A stretch of DNA of 64,000 nucleotides from JAJPJE01 sp963724985. Its GTDB lineage: Bacteria > Acidobacteriota > Terriglobia > Terriglobales > Acidobacteriaceae. Within the stretch, counting starts at the first letter, position 1, and each line of letters starts with the position of its first letter. The DNA lies in assembly GCA_963724985.1 (NCBI GenBank), contig CAVRWV010000022.1, positions 248,001 through 312,000 on the forward strand. The letters are read 5' to 3'. Shown here one piece after another: positions 8,827 to 19,112 of the stretch. The notes beneath the pieces were generated by a model. It worked only from the letters and a program-made list of their open reading frames with translations, ran no database searches and was not told the origin of the DNA. Made by a program: the position numbers and the translations under genes.

Positions 8827-10170
8827 ATGTCTAATATCTATCGCAATCTACTTCTGCTGCTCGTCTTCTTCGCGTCATCGATTTTGTCACTTGCCCAGCC
8901 GATCACATTTGAGCAGGCCATCCAATTAGCGCTTACGCACAGCCCGACTCTGGTCATCGCCACCAACGATCAGGTCAAGGCGTATGAGAGTTATCTGGAG
9001 ACTCGCAATGGCTACCTCCCGACTCTTTACTTCGGATCTGGTCTCGCTAAGACATGGGGATTCCCCTTAAGCATCGAAGGCTCCGCGCCAAGCATCTTCA
9101 ATGTGAACTACCAGTCGTATCTGATTAATTTTGCGCAACGCGACTACATTCGCTCCGCCAAGAGCTCGTGGAGCGCAGCGAATCGCAGCCGTGAAGATTT
9201 GCGACGCGATGTCATCCTCGACGTCGCTTCCACCTATCTCGAGCTCGAGAAGATCACGAATCAGATCAGCTCAGCCGATACGCAGCGCACACAAGCTAAT
9301 CAGTTGGTAACGATTGTGAATCAGCGAGTACAAGCTGGACTGGCGACACAACTCGATTTCACTCGCGCCCGTCTGGTTGCTGCGCGCCTTACCATGAAGA
9401 TGGCTAACCTAACCGGGGCGGCTGACGTCTTGCGGGACAAGCTGGCGCAAGCCACCGGCTTGCCGGCTCGCTCCATTGAGACAGTTGCCGAGTCTGTTCC
9501 AAAATTCCCTGAAACAAACGTGGAAGAAGACCTCTCCACGAAAGCTGTTTCGAATAGCGGGGCGATTGCGATTGCCCAGGATCGCGCAAAGGCGGCCTCG
9601 TTCCTGGCTCGCGGTGAACACAAATCCTTTTTGCCCGAAATCGACTTGGTCGCAACTTACGGTCTATTTTCCAAGTACAACAACTACGATCAGTATTTCA
9701 ATCATTTCCAGAGCAACAACGCTGCCGTTGGCGTGAATATTCGCGTTCCATTCCTGAATTATGTGGCAAGAGCGCATGCAGCCCAGGCAGACGCCGAAGC
9801 CCTCAACGCCAAAAAACAAGTCGAGATTACTCGCAATCAGGTCTCGGCAGAGACTTTGAAGTTGCAGCACCAGGTGAATCAGCTGCAAGCAGCACAAGAA
9901 GTAGCACAACTGGAATATGAACTTGCCGACGGCCAGGCGCGCGCTGTTCGGGTTAGGACCGAGACCGCGGGCGGCACCGGATCCGCTGCAACGCCAGCCC
10001 CCCAAGGAGTGTCACTGACAGCATCTCCCGGAGACCTTGTGACTGCCGAACTGGAGGCTCAGGAAAAATACAGCAGCTACCTGGACTCCTCATTCGAGTA
10101 CGACAAAGCTCGTTTGCAACTGCTCAGGCAAACTGGAGAACTCGAGTCTTGGGCTATTCCAAAAAAGTGA
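8827..10170 (+). CDS. TolC-family outer-membrane efflux protein
   Basis: 447 residues with a signal peptide (LLLLLVFFASSILSLAQ) and two outer-membrane-efflux repeats: ITFEQAIQLALTHSPTL near residue 25, GYLPTLYFGSGL near 62, then a second copy with SFLPEIDLVATYGL near 270 and the long helices that form the periplasmic tunnel. AGGTGG stands a few bases before the ATG. A low-complexity Thr/Ala/Gly insert (about residues 380-400) precedes the last helices. It should trimerise and work with the HlyD adaptor just upstream; cargo unknown. The 143-base gap holds a possible promoter (TTGTTATACT near 8751). Confidence 0.88.
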   Translation: MSNIYRNLLLLLVFFASSILSLAQPITFEQAIQLALTHSPTLVIATNDQVKAYESYLETRNGYLPTLYFGSGLAKTWGFPLSIEGSAPSIFNVNYQSYLINFAQRDYIRSAKSSWSAANRSREDLRRDVILDVASTYLELEKITNQISSADTQRTQANQLVTIVNQRVQAGLATQLDFTRARLVAARLTMKMANLTGAADVLRDKLAQATGLPARSIETVAESVPKFPETNVEEDLSTKAVSNSGAIAIAQDRAKAASFLARGEHKSFLPEIDLVATYGLFSKYNNYDQYFNHFQSNNAAVGVNIRVPFLNYVARAHAAQADAEALNAKKQVEITRNQVSAETLKLQHQVNQLQAAQEVAQLEYELADGQARAVRVRTETAGGTGSAATPAPQGVSLTASPGDLVTAELEAQEKYSSYLDSSFEYDKARLQLLRQTGELESWAIPKK

Positions 10171-10371
10171 GAATCCTACCCGTTTTCGCTTCCTTGCTGA
10201 TTTGACCCTTCGGCTCGCCTACAACGCCGTTGCCTTGCTTGAGCTTCTAATTTGAATCTCTTGGCTGGTATGCTCATCGTTTGTATGAGCCTTGGTTCCC
10301 GTTCCCTTTTGGGTACCCGGTTCAACACGCCAAAAGGTACTCGGAAATGTTAGGATATTAGAATCAACAAC

Positions 10372-11883
10372 ATGCCTTTAAAGACGCTTTTTCTCAACCC
10401 ACCGTCATTCGAAAACTTTGACGGCGGTGCAGGCTCGCGCTGGCCCGCTACGCGCGAAATCGAGTCATATTGGTATCCCGTATGGTTGGCCTATCCGGCC
10501 GGCATGCTGGAAGGTTCGCGGCTGCTTGATGCCCCTCCCCATCACGTCACGGGGGATCAGACGATCGAACTATGCAAGGAATATGAATTCCTGGTGCTAT
10601 TCACCAGCACTCCGGGTTTCCCCGGAGATATTCGTCTTGCCGAAGCGATCAAGCAGAAAAATCCGAACATCAAGATTGCCTTCGTAGGGCCGCACGTCAC
10701 GACGCTGCCCGAAGAATCATTGAAGATGTGCGCGGCTATCGACTTTGTGGCGCGCAAAGAGTTTGACTATTCTGTCACGGATTTTGCCAAAGGCAAGCCG
10801 CTGGAAGAAATCGCGGGCATCAGCTATCGCAAGAATGGACGCGTCGTTCACAATCCCGATGCGCCGCAGATCACGGATCTGGATGCGCTGCCCGACGTAG
10901 TTGACATCTACAAGCGGGATCTCGACGTTCCGCGCTACAACGTACCGTTTCTGCTGCACCCATTTGTGGCGCTGTATACCACACGGGGCTGTCCCGCCCA
11001 GTGCACGTTCTGCTTATGGCCACAAACGCTGAGCGGACATCCGTGGCGCAAGCGTTCCACTGACGCGGTCGCTCGCGAAATGGCCAAGGCTAAAGAACTG
11101 TGGCCTGACGTAAAGGAATTTTTCTTCGACGACGATACCTTCAACATCCAGAAGGCGCGCACTATCGAGCTTTGCGAAAAGCTGAAGCCGCTGAAGCTGA
11201 CATGGTCTTGCACGTCTCGTGTTACCACCGACTACGAAACGCTGAAGGCGATGCGCGAAGCAGGTTGCCGCCTCCTGATCGTTGGTTTCGAGTCGGGGGA
11301 TCCTCAGATCTTGAAAAACATCAAGAAGGGCGCCACGGTCGAGCGCGCACGTCAGTTCACCAAGGATTGCCACAAACTTGGACTTACCATCCACGGTGAC
11401 TTCATCCTTGGCCTTCCTGGCGAGACCCGTGAAAGCATTCGGCGAACGATCGATTTCGCGAAGGAACTAGACGTCGAAACCATCCAGGTTTCGATCGCGC
11501 ACGCGTACCCGGGCACGGAGCTTTACGATTTCGCCAAACAGAACGGATTCATCACTAACGCGAAGATGGTCGATGAGGGCGGGCACCAGCTCGCCCATAT
11601 CCAATATCCTGGACTGCCGGCGGAAGAAGTCGTCGACATGGTGCACCGCTTCTACGATGAGTATTACTTCCGTCCCAAGGCTATCTTCCGCATCCTGCGA
11701 AAGTCGATGTTTGACTCTTCCGAGCGGAAACGCTTGTACAAAGAGGCCAAGTCGTTCCTCAAGCTTCGCGCGGCGCGCAACAAGTATGTAAAAGATAAGC
11801 GTCACGAGAATACTCACCCGACTGCAAACGGAAACGGCGGGGACAACACAAAAGAGAAGGAAGCCGAAGTAGTAAACGCGTAG
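10372..11883 (+). CDS. hpnJ: B12-binding radical SAM protein, hopanoid HpnJ family
   Basis: 503 residues. N-terminal cobalamin-binding Rossmann-like domain (about 1-135; LLDAPPHHVTGDQ, IKIAFVGPHVTTLPEESL), then a radical SAM barrel with the cluster motif GCPAQCTFC (Cys 207, 211 and 214, CX3CX2C), EFFFDDDTFNI and GFESGDPQILKNI. The sequence fits HpnJ, which builds the cyclitol ether side chain of bacteriohopanepolyols from a ribosyl or glucosaminyl precursor; the family assignment is from memory of sequence pattern. The C-terminal 40 residues are charged and variable. A strong terminator follows at 11907. A YdjC/HpnK-like gene lies 23 kb away. Confidence 0.85.
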   Translation: MPLKTLFLNPPSFENFDGGAGSRWPATREIESYWYPVWLAYPAGMLEGSRLLDAPPHHVTGDQTIELCKEYEFLVLFTSTPGFPGDIRLAEAIKQKNPNIKIAFVGPHVTTLPEESLKMCAAIDFVARKEFDYSVTDFAKGKPLEEIAGISYRKNGRVVHNPDAPQITDLDALPDVVDIYKRDLDVPRYNVPFLLHPFVALYTTRGCPAQCTFCLWPQTLSGHPWRKRSTDAVAREMAKAKELWPDVKEFFFDDDTFNIQKARTIELCEKLKPLKLTWSCTSRVTTDYETLKAMREAGCRLLIVGFESGDPQILKNIKKGATVERARQFTKDCHKLGLTIHGDFILGLPGETRESIRRTIDFAKELDVETIQVSIAHAYPGTELYDFAKQNGFITNAKMVDEGGHQLAHIQYPGLPAEEVVDMVHRFYDEYYFRPKAIFRILRKSMFDSSERKRLYKEAKSFLKLRAARNKYVKDKRHENTHPTANGNGGDNTKEKEAEVVNA

Positions 11884-11906
11884 AAGACGGTTTTCGATAT
11901 AGAAGA

Positions 11907-11937
11907 GGGCAGCCCGCGGGCTGCCCTTTCTTTTTGC
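11907..11937 (+). terminator. Rho-independent terminator after hpnJ
   Basis: A perfect 20-base palindrome (GGGCAGCCCG followed by its complement) at 11907-11926, then TTTCTTTTT. It lies 24 bases after the hpnJ stop. Confidence 0.9.
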
Positions 11938-11963
11938 GATCACACCCCATAACTCTTGCGAGC

Positions 11964-11993
11964 AAAAAAATCGGGGAGCCCGAAGGCTCCCCG
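11964..11993 (-). terminator. Rho-independent terminator after TonB receptor
   Basis: Read leftward: a 9-base stem (11985-11993 with 11972-11980) with a 4-base loop, followed by seven T residues (the A run at 11964-11970). It ends the TonB-receptor transcription unit, about 25 bases after the inferred stop at 12019. Confidence 0.88.
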
Positions 11994-12018
11994 AGTGAAA
12001 GACTAAACAATTCGCAGC

Positions 12019-15000
12019 CTAGAAGCTGTACTTCAGAACCAGAACTGCATCGTGCGCGGCTGGTTCGAGAAGACTTGGTTAGGCTGGTTGAACCGTTTTG
12101 GCTTGTGGATCAGCATGGTATGCACTTGACCGCCGGTGTAGCCGAGCGAGTTCACCTGGTTCAGGTAGCCCGGGACATATTGAGCATGGTTGAACAGGTT
12201 CAATGCCTGCACTTGGAACTCAAACGACTGCCGTTCGGTGATGTTCAATCGCTTCACAATCGTCATATCCCAGTTGTTGATGTGCGGCAATCCAAGCGTA
12301 TTACGGCTGATGGTTGCCAGCGCACCCGCCTGCGCCTGAATGTACTGCGCATTCGGATCAATCGCAACATAGCCAACCGTATCGCCGGCAGTGTTCTTCA
12401 GTGCTGTTACACCCGAACCCGTACCGGGTACTCCAGCTGGATTGTAGATCGCACGATCACCAGCGCTGTCACCGTTCATGTTGGAATCGACTCCACTCTG
12501 AACCGTGGCATATTCCGGAGACTGGAACGTGTACACAGGAGCGAACTCCCAGTTGCCTACTACGTTCTTCTGGACCCAGCCGGCGTTCTTGAAGAACGGC
12601 AAGTCGTAGATCACCTGTCCGTAAAGCGATGCCGGCGATCCAGTGCCGAAGTGCTCCATGTCACCCGCGAAGTTCTGGAAGTCCTGCGGACGACGCGGCG
12701 TCAGGTAGGTAGAGAATACGTCTGCCGTCGAGTTATCTTCCGCATGGCTCCAAGTGTAGGCCGACTGGAATTGCAGGCCATTGTTGAAGTTGCGCTGAAA
12801 GTTGTGTCTGCAACCCATGGTAGATGGATTGTCCGAAGGGTTGGAAAGAGACGATTCTCGCCCCATCGAAACCCGGCAGTTTGCATAGGCCGGTACATCG
12901 TTCGACTGCGCCTGTAGATCGGCCAGGGTCAGCGGAAGAGAATCTGCTACGGCCAAACCTGGGATCCTGCAGGTAAGTCGGCAGGAAGTTCGACGGGGTA
13001 ACAATCGCATTGCGAGTTCAGACGAGTCTGAACTGGCAGGTGGATGCCGCGGGTTCCTACATAGCGGATTTCAGCGACATACTTCTGGCCGAAGCTGTGC
13101 TGAATTCCCAGAGTTCCAGGTTTCGCGAATAAGGAAGCCGCTGGTTGGGAACAAACGAGGAGGTGTTGACTCGCGCGCGTAGGCGGCATCAGGGAATTGG
13201 AACGGTTGGAGAAGGCAATCCACCATTCGCCAGGAATGCCGTCGTATTCCAAACGCAACCTGCCGCCCTGCGCACTACGTCGTGTCGCACGTGGCAGAAA
13301 GCTGAGCCGGAGCCGAAGAGAATCCCCAGGTTGTCGTAAAGGACATCGTTCGCCATGGCAAAGCCGCCACGGACAGAAGTTGTTCCCGCTCCGGTCGGAT
13401 CCCATGCGAAGCCGAGCCGTGGCATGAAGTTCTTTTTCTGTGTGGTCGGAGTGCCGAAGGTTATCAGCCCGGGCACGCTCGCAATCGAGTTGATGCTCTG
13501 CAAACTCGCCGCCGAAAGCGGTACCTGGGTGAATTCATAACGCAAACCAAGAATCCAGAGTGACAGGGTTGGCATTACGCGCCAGGTGATCAGCGCCATA
13601 CGCATAGAACGACTTCTGGTTTCCGTAGTAGGTGATGTCCCCCGTTGAACGCTCGCCGAAGGTAGTCCGGTGCACCGTCAGTGGCGAACAGCGCCAGATC
13701 AGAGTATTCATAATCGCCACGCACACGCTGCGTGAACTGTTGCGGGCTGATGATATCGCGAAACTCTGCGCCGAACTTGAGGTTGTGTTTGCCCTTCACC
13801 CAGCTGAGGTTGTCAACGCCCTGATAACGTATTCTGAACCGCACCTTGCGGAGCGTTCGGGTCAGGACCGAAGTTGACGCCGTTCAGATCGTCAAAGGTG
13901 AGGTTCGGGAACATGTGCCAAGCCAGGATATTGAATGTTCTGGCACGCTGTAGACGTTGTAGTAACGGTTATATCCGAGACGGAATTCGTTGCTGACGCT
14001 CGGCGAAAAGGTGTGATACTCGCTCAGCGTAAACAGGTGATACGCGGACCGGCAGCGTATTGAAGAAGGACGGAATCTGCGCACGCCGTATCGGGCGCGT
14101 TCAACTTTTCCCAAATGTAACGCGGCCGCGAAGCTGGTCTTTCTGCGAAATGTTGAAGTCGACCGCGTTCGTCGTGGTCAAGTGTTCGTATAGCTCGGTG
14201 CCAGCGAAACCAACACTGACCGATCGGAATGTGTTGTCCTGCCGGTCGTGCATCCTGTGCGCGTCAAGCGCCAAAGCGCGATCAGGTTGTGGCCGATCAT
14301 CTGCCCCTGCTGCCGGCAGATACTTCTGGAGTGTCTGAGGTTTGTCTGAGTTGGGATACAACGCGGTCAGAGCCGCATAACCTGCGGCGGTTGGCGCATA
14401 ACCTACAGATGCCGATCCAACCTGTCCTAATGGCTCGTACTGGAAATTACTGAAGAAGAACAGCTTGTTCTTGATGATCGGCCCACCGATTTGTCCGCCG
14501 AAGCGATTGTCATCAAAACGGGGATTCGTGACCGGGTCTCCGTTCGATCTCAGTGACTCCGCCACTAGAGAATCCATCGCGTTCAGATTGCGGTTCTGGA
14601 AATACTCATACAGTTTTCCATGGAACGAATTCGTTCCGCTCTTGATTGTCTGGTTGAACTGGCCGCCTGAAGAGTGACCGAACTCAGCCGAGAAGTTGTT
14701 CTGCAGAACCGTAAAGTTATCGACAGCATCATTCGGAACCGTTACCAAGCGGACCGGTGACTGACTTGTCGTTGTTGTCAACGCCTTCAATGGTGAAGTT
14801 GTTGTTGCGCGGGCGCTGACCGGAAATCGAAGGTCCCGTGCCCGCACCTACGCCGCCGCTGGAAGTCACACCAGCATTCAATAACGAAAGGTTCAGAACG
14901 CCCAAGCCGACTGAAGCCGTCGGAAGATCCTGCGTCTGTTTTGTCTCAAAGGTGTTTGAGATCGTCGCCGTGACCGTATCCACGGCCGCAGCTTGCTCGT

Positions 15001-15367
15001 TTACCTCGACGGTCGTCGTCGAACTGGTCGGCGTCGCAATAACGTTCGCAGTGATCGTGTGATTGAGCTGCACTTCAACATCAGCGATCGTGCCAGCCAA
15101 CCCACCGCCCGAAGCCTTCACTGAGTAGTGCCCAGCCGGCAAGTTCACGAAGCGAAACTCGCCTCCGGTATTGGACTTCACTGTGGTCTTGAACCCGGTG
15201 CCCAGATTGGTCGCTTCGACAGATGCATCTGCGACAACCGCTCCGGAGTTATCCTTCACCGATCCCACGACGTCGCCGCTGATTGCCTGGCCAAGCGCAA
15301 AAACTGGCACCAGCAAAAGCAGCGAGAGCACGGAAACGATCTTTGTAAATTTAAGTAGCAATCTCAT
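12019..15367 (-). pseudogene. TonB-dependent (Oar-like) receptor, about ten frameshifts
   Basis: Start ATG 15367 with GGAGAG upstream. Signal peptide (MRLLLKFTKIVSVLSLLLL to FALGQ), carboxypeptidase-regulatory beta domain (ISGDVVGSVKDNSGAVVADA, about residues 25-110), then plug and barrel pieces: PSISGQRPRNNNFTIEGVDN, GHSSGGQFNQTIKSGTNSFHG, RFDDNRFGGQIGGPIIKNK. From about 14850 the frame changes repeatedly (near 14750, 14105, 13890-13850, 13600-13720, 13400, 13190, 12950). A last shift at about 12035-12045 would give the barrel-end signal VLKYSF with TAG at 12021-12019. Intact length about 1115 residues. Such receptors import or bind large nutrients; substrate unknown. Conserved sequence in every frame points to base-calling indels or very recent decay. 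Confidence 0.8.
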
Positions 15368-16111
15368 GCTGACTCTCCTGAAATCTTTCGTCCAACTTTG
15401 TTCAACTCGGTATTGAAAAAAGAAAACTAACTCGAAAGGCCCTATCGGTCGTTCTGTCTGACTTGCCGATCTCTTAGCTGAGTCTTTTCTGGAACACTTC
15501 GGCCCCAAAGCAATGCGACAACCTGAGAGAAGCCCCCCAGAGTTGTGCAATCTGTGTACCACGTGTGACGAATCCCAAGTAGCTTGTTATGAGTGGCTTA
15601 GTATTAGGGACTAACGGAGATATTCCAAATTTGGTAGATCGTAATTGCCACTCATCCAGATTTGTATAGTCGATCTACATGCTCTAGCTAATGAAACGCC
15701 TAATTTCTGTGCCGTATCGCTTGTTTTCGGTGTTTTTCACCCTCACGGGCCGAGTCTCGACACTCCCCACTTCGGCCTGCCTTTCAGCAGTCATCGCACA
15801 TGCCTCTGTCCTGACGCGTCCGCCCTCTTTATCCCAGGAGAATACGGACGCGTAGGAGTGCGACTTTCGTCGAACTCCGAACCTCGGACGCCGATTCGGG
15901 AAGGACAACCTCGATCGAGTGAGTAGCACGAGCCAATCGTGAGTTCGTCCTGATTAGAATTGCTCACTGGAATTCATTCTTTGCGCTCCATTTTTTTCGT
16001 GAGGCTCTTTCGGAATCCAAATGAGAAAATAAGAATCTTGGTTTAGAAGTGTCGCAAAAATCTGTTGCGGTCTAGCACTCACAAATCCCTGATTAAGATC
16101 GGCGAGGTTGA
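15368..16111. other. Long divergent intergenic region with inverted repeats
   Basis: 744 bases between the divergent TonB-receptor and transketolase genes; no credible protein. Two structures stand out: GAGTGGC at 15591-15597 paired with GCCACTC at 15647-15653, and between them the perfect 10-base palindrome CCAAATTTGG at 15625-15634. They could be operator sites for the receptor promoter. The rest shows nothing I can name. Confidence 0.4.
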
Positions 16112-17983
16112 ATGATGGTTACTACAGCAGCCAGCGTTAATCTGCTTAAACTTCTGCAAGACAAAGCCACGCGTTTGCGAATCGATTCCATTCGCGCCAC
16201 CACCGCAGCGGGCAGCGGACATCCCACCAGTTGCGCTTCCGCGGCTGACATTGTTTCTGTGCTCTTCTTTTCCGTCATGCGTTTCGACCCGAAGCAGCCC
16301 CACAATCCCACGAATGATGTCTTCGTTCTTTCCAAGGGGCACGCCGCGCCAGTGCTGTACTCAGCCTGGTCAGAAGCTGGCCTGTTTCCGAGAGAGCACC
16401 TGCTCACCTTACGTCAGACAAATTCCGATCTTGAGGGCCATCCGACTCCGAAACTGCCCTATGTGGATGTTGCCACCGGATCCCTCGGCCAGGGACTTCC
16501 CGTAGGACTTGGAATCGCGCTGAATGCAAAACTGGATAAGAGCGATCAACGAGTTTACGTTCTGATGGGAGACGGCGAATCCGCCGAAGGTTCTGTATGG
16601 GAGTCAGCCGAACTAGGCGGGAATGACGCGCTCGACAATCTGTGCGCCATCATCGATGTGAATCGCCTCGGGCAGAGCGGTCCCACCATGCTGCAGCACC
16701 ACATGGAGATTTACAAAGCCCGCTGGGAGGCATTCGGCTGGCACGCCATCGTAGTAGATGGACACGATATTTCGGCGCTGCTGAAGGCATTCGACGAAGC
16801 CGGAAATACCAAAGGAAAACCAACTATCATTCTCGCCCGCACCCTGAAGGGTAAAGGTATTCCCGGCATCGAGGACAAAGAAGGCTGGCACGGTAAACCA
16901 CTCCCGAAAGAAGAAGCCGATCGCGCTGTGGCGGTCTTGGAGAAGTCGCTTACGGGCGAAGCCGATAGCTGGACGCCTAAGTTGCCCGATCAGCGCGCCA
17001 CCCCGGCCGTCCCCAGCCCCACTGGTGCAATGCCAAAATCGCCGTACGCGATCGGTGGCAAGGAAGTGGCCACCCGCAAAGCTTTCGGTGATGCGCTGCA
17101 CGAGCTCGGGAAGGTAAATCCGCGGGTGGTCGCGCTCGATGCCGACGTGAAGAACTCCACCTTCACCGAAGAGTTCATGACGACAGCGCCGCAACGCTTC
17201 TTCGAAGGCTATATCGCCGAGCAAAATATGGTCGGCATGAGCATGGGGCTTGCCGCTCGTGGCAAAATTCCCTTCTCCAGCACTTTCGCATGTTTCTTTA
17301 CGCGTGCTTACGACTTCGTCCGCATGGCGGCGATCAGCCAATTGAACGTCAAATTTGCAGGAACGCACGTGGGTGTATCCATTGGCGAAGATGGCCCTTC
17401 CCAGATGGGACTGGAAGACATCGCGATGTTTGCGGCTGAGCCGAACTACACCGTCCTCTATCCTAGCGACGCAACCAGTGCCTGGGCCGCCACCATGCTC
17501 GCCGCAGAGCTTGTCGGCCCCACCTATATTCGTCTCGGACGGCCAAATAATCCGATCGTTTACTCACCCGACGAGAAATTCGAGATAGGCAAATCTAAGG
17601 TTCTGCGTCAGGGAAATAACGATCGAATTCTGGTTGTGGCCGCTGGCGTCACTCTATTCGAAGCGCTGAAGGCGTATGACGAACTGAAGAAAAGCGGGAT
17701 CGACATTCGCGTAGTCGATTTATTCAGCGTGCAGCCGATCGATCGTGCGACGCTCCTTGCGTCAGCGCGTGCTGCCGGCAACCACGTCATCACCGTCGAA
17801 GACCACTACTCCCACGGCGGACTGGGAGATGCTGTCCAGTCAGTACTGAGTTCCGAGAGAATCCCGGTTTACAAAATTGCCGTTACTGAGATTCCCCACA
17901 GCGGAAAGCCGCAGGAGCTTGTAGAGAAGTTTGGCATCTCCTCGAAATCGATCATCGCGAAGGTAAGAGAAATCGTGAAGTAG
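16112..17983 (+). CDS. tkt: Transketolase (single-chain, short type)
   Basis: 623 residues, shorter than the roughly 660-residue enterobacterial enzyme and close to the animal/archaeal-fusion type. Transfers two-carbon ketol units in the pentose phosphate pathway. N-terminal thiamine diphosphate domain: SIRATTAAGSGHPTS, LSKGHAAPVLYSAW, GSLGQGLPVGLGIA, and the ThDP motif GDGESAEGSVWE through LCAIIDVN. The pyrimidine domain starts near residue 315 (ATRKAFGDALHELGK; IAEQNMVGMSMGLAARGKIP; GVSIGEDGPSQMGLEDIAMF) and the C-terminal domain near 490. Cytosolic dimer. A terminator follows. It is transcribed alone, toward the HAD phosphatase. Confidence 0.95.
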   Translation: MMVTTAASVNLLKLLQDKATRLRIDSIRATTAAGSGHPTSCASAADIVSVLFFSVMRFDPKQPHNPTNDVFVLSKGHAAPVLYSAWSEAGLFPREHLLTLRQTNSDLEGHPTPKLPYVDVATGSLGQGLPVGLGIALNAKLDKSDQRVYVLMGDGESAEGSVWESAELGGNDALDNLCAIIDVNRLGQSGPTMLQHHMEIYKARWEAFGWHAIVVDGHDISALLKAFDEAGNTKGKPTIILARTLKGKGIPGIEDKEGWHGKPLPKEEADRAVAVLEKSLTGEADSWTPKLPDQRATPAVPSPTGAMPKSPYAIGGKEVATRKAFGDALHELGKVNPRVVALDADVKNSTFTEEFMTTAPQRFFEGYIAEQNMVGMSMGLAARGKIPFSSTFACFFTRAYDFVRMAAISQLNVKFAGTHVGVSIGEDGPSQMGLEDIAMFAAEPNYTVLYPSDATSAWAATMLAAELVGPTYIRLGRPNNPIVYSPDEKFEIGKSKVLRQGNNDRILVVAAGVTLFEALKAYDELKKSGIDIRVVDLFSVQPIDRATLLASARAAGNHVITVEDHYSHGGLGDAVQSVLSSERIPVYKIAVTEIPHSGKPQELVEKFGISSKSIIAKVREIVK

Positions 17984-18005
17984 CTTTTCTGATCCAGAAA
18001 AGACT

Positions 18006-18032
18006 AGCCCAGCTGAAGAGCTGGGCTTTTTT
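18006..18032 (+). terminator. Rho-independent terminator after tkt
   Basis: AGCCCAGCT (18006-18014), loop GAAG, AGCTGGGCT (18019-18027), followed by a T run. It sits 22 bases past the tkt stop, between convergent genes. Confidence 0.9.
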
Positions 18033-18093
18033 CTTTCCCATCAGCAACGATGCGTTCCGAACTTCGAGCGCACTACCGGAATGACCAGAGGTC

Positions 18094-18792
18094 TTACTTA
18101 GCTTTACTGTTGATGAAAATCGGAGCCGATTCGAGCAGCGCATCGATCAGTTCCATCACTCCGGCACCGTTCTCTGCTGTGGTCACCATATCAGCGCACG
18201 CCTTCAATTCAGGAACTGCATTGGCAACAGCCACGCGAAAGCCTGCGATTCGAAACAGGTCTTCATCGTTTTCGCCATCTCCCACAGCAACTGTCTCTCT
18301 ACTCGACACCCCCATGCTTTCAAGGACTGCGCCCACCCCGGTTCCTTTATCGACACCCGACGGCAAAACCATTGCGGAATTCTTGTTGAGAATCACATGG
18401 TAAGGGATCCCCAACTCGGCGATCGCGTCATTAAGAACAGCAGCATGCCTCGAGTGGATGGCGGCGATCACCTCGCCCCGGACAACCGGTCCGATGCCCC
18501 GCTGGCGAAGTTCCTGGAAAAAAGAGTCCGGAGGAGGCGCTCCGAGAACTTCCTTGACCCCTGTTGCTGGCTCGAAAAGCACCGCCCCATTCTCAGCCAC
18601 TACCCACTGGAACAGCTCGATCTCTGGCAGCACTCGACGTATATCCGGCAACTCGCGCCCGGTTGCCAGCACCAACCTCGTTCCAGCCTCAGAGGCTGAA
18701 ATGAGCGCCTCAATTATCTGAGAACCTGCGGTCTCACCCGTGGCCAGAGTTCCGTCGTAATCACAAACTAAAATAGCGAACTTGTTCATCAT
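18094..18792 (-). CDS. HAD-superfamily (IIB/Cof-type) phosphatase
   Basis: 232 residues. Motif I is DYDGTLATGE (nucleophile and acid Asp near residues 10 and 12), motif II LVLATGRELPD, a lysine near NKNSAMVLPSGVDKGTG, and motif IV VAVGDGENDEDLFRIAG. The cap lies between motifs II and III, as in sugar-phosphate phosphatases of the Cof and sucrose- or trehalose-phosphate type. It is divergent from the trehalose-6-phosphate synthase gene 320 bases away, so a trehalose-6-phosphate phosphatase (OtsB-like) role is possible but not shown. ATG taken at 18792, directly followed by a second Met codon; either could be used. Confidence 0.82.
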   Translation of the reverse strand: MMNKFAILVCDYDGTLATGETAGSQIIEALISASEAGTRLVLATGRELPDIRRVLPEIELFQWVVAENGAVLFEPATGVKEVLGAPPPDSFFQELRQRGIGPVVRGEVIAAIHSRHAAVLNDAIAELGIPYHVILNKNSAMVLPSGVDKGTGVGAVLESMGVSSRETVAVGDGENDEDLFRIAGFRVAVANAVPELKACADMVTTAENGAGVMELIDALLESAPIFINSKAK

Positions 18793-19112
18793 CTAAAGAG
18801 TCTGCTGATACCTATTGCAATTCTGATTCCGCTCCAGGGCAGAGTTCCTCATAATTTTTGGCGGAGTTTCGCCATTCAGCTTCTACTCGGAATGCCTCAG
18901 CCACTGGTCAAAATCTTCACTCAACTTCGGTCTGATCGTACAATTATTACAGGTTGGGTCTCACGTAAGGCACCTATCGCCTCGAAATCCCTTGCAAGTG
19001 AGATGCTTAACCCGCATTGTTCTTTGGCTTAGTTCTTGCATCTCAATAAAGTGCAACTCTTTGCGCAGACATGCCTTTTGCTGCGCCTTAACACCACCAG
19101 ACTTGAGGAAGA
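18793..19112. other. Divergent intergenic region, phosphatase / trehalose synthase
   Basis: 320 bases. No coding potential or terminator that I can support. It should hold the promoters of the HAD phosphatase (leftward) and the sensor/trehalose-6-phosphate synthase (rightward). GAGGAAGA lies just before the synthase ATG as its ribosome site. Confidence 0.4.

Noticed and set aside
11934..12917. Long rightward frame of 327 codons across the TonB receptor 3' part
   Set aside because: Antisense to conserved barrel sequence; no domain or ribosome site.
15645..15926. 93-codon frame in the TonB-tkt gap
   Set aside because: Low-information sequence without start signals or similarity to any known family.
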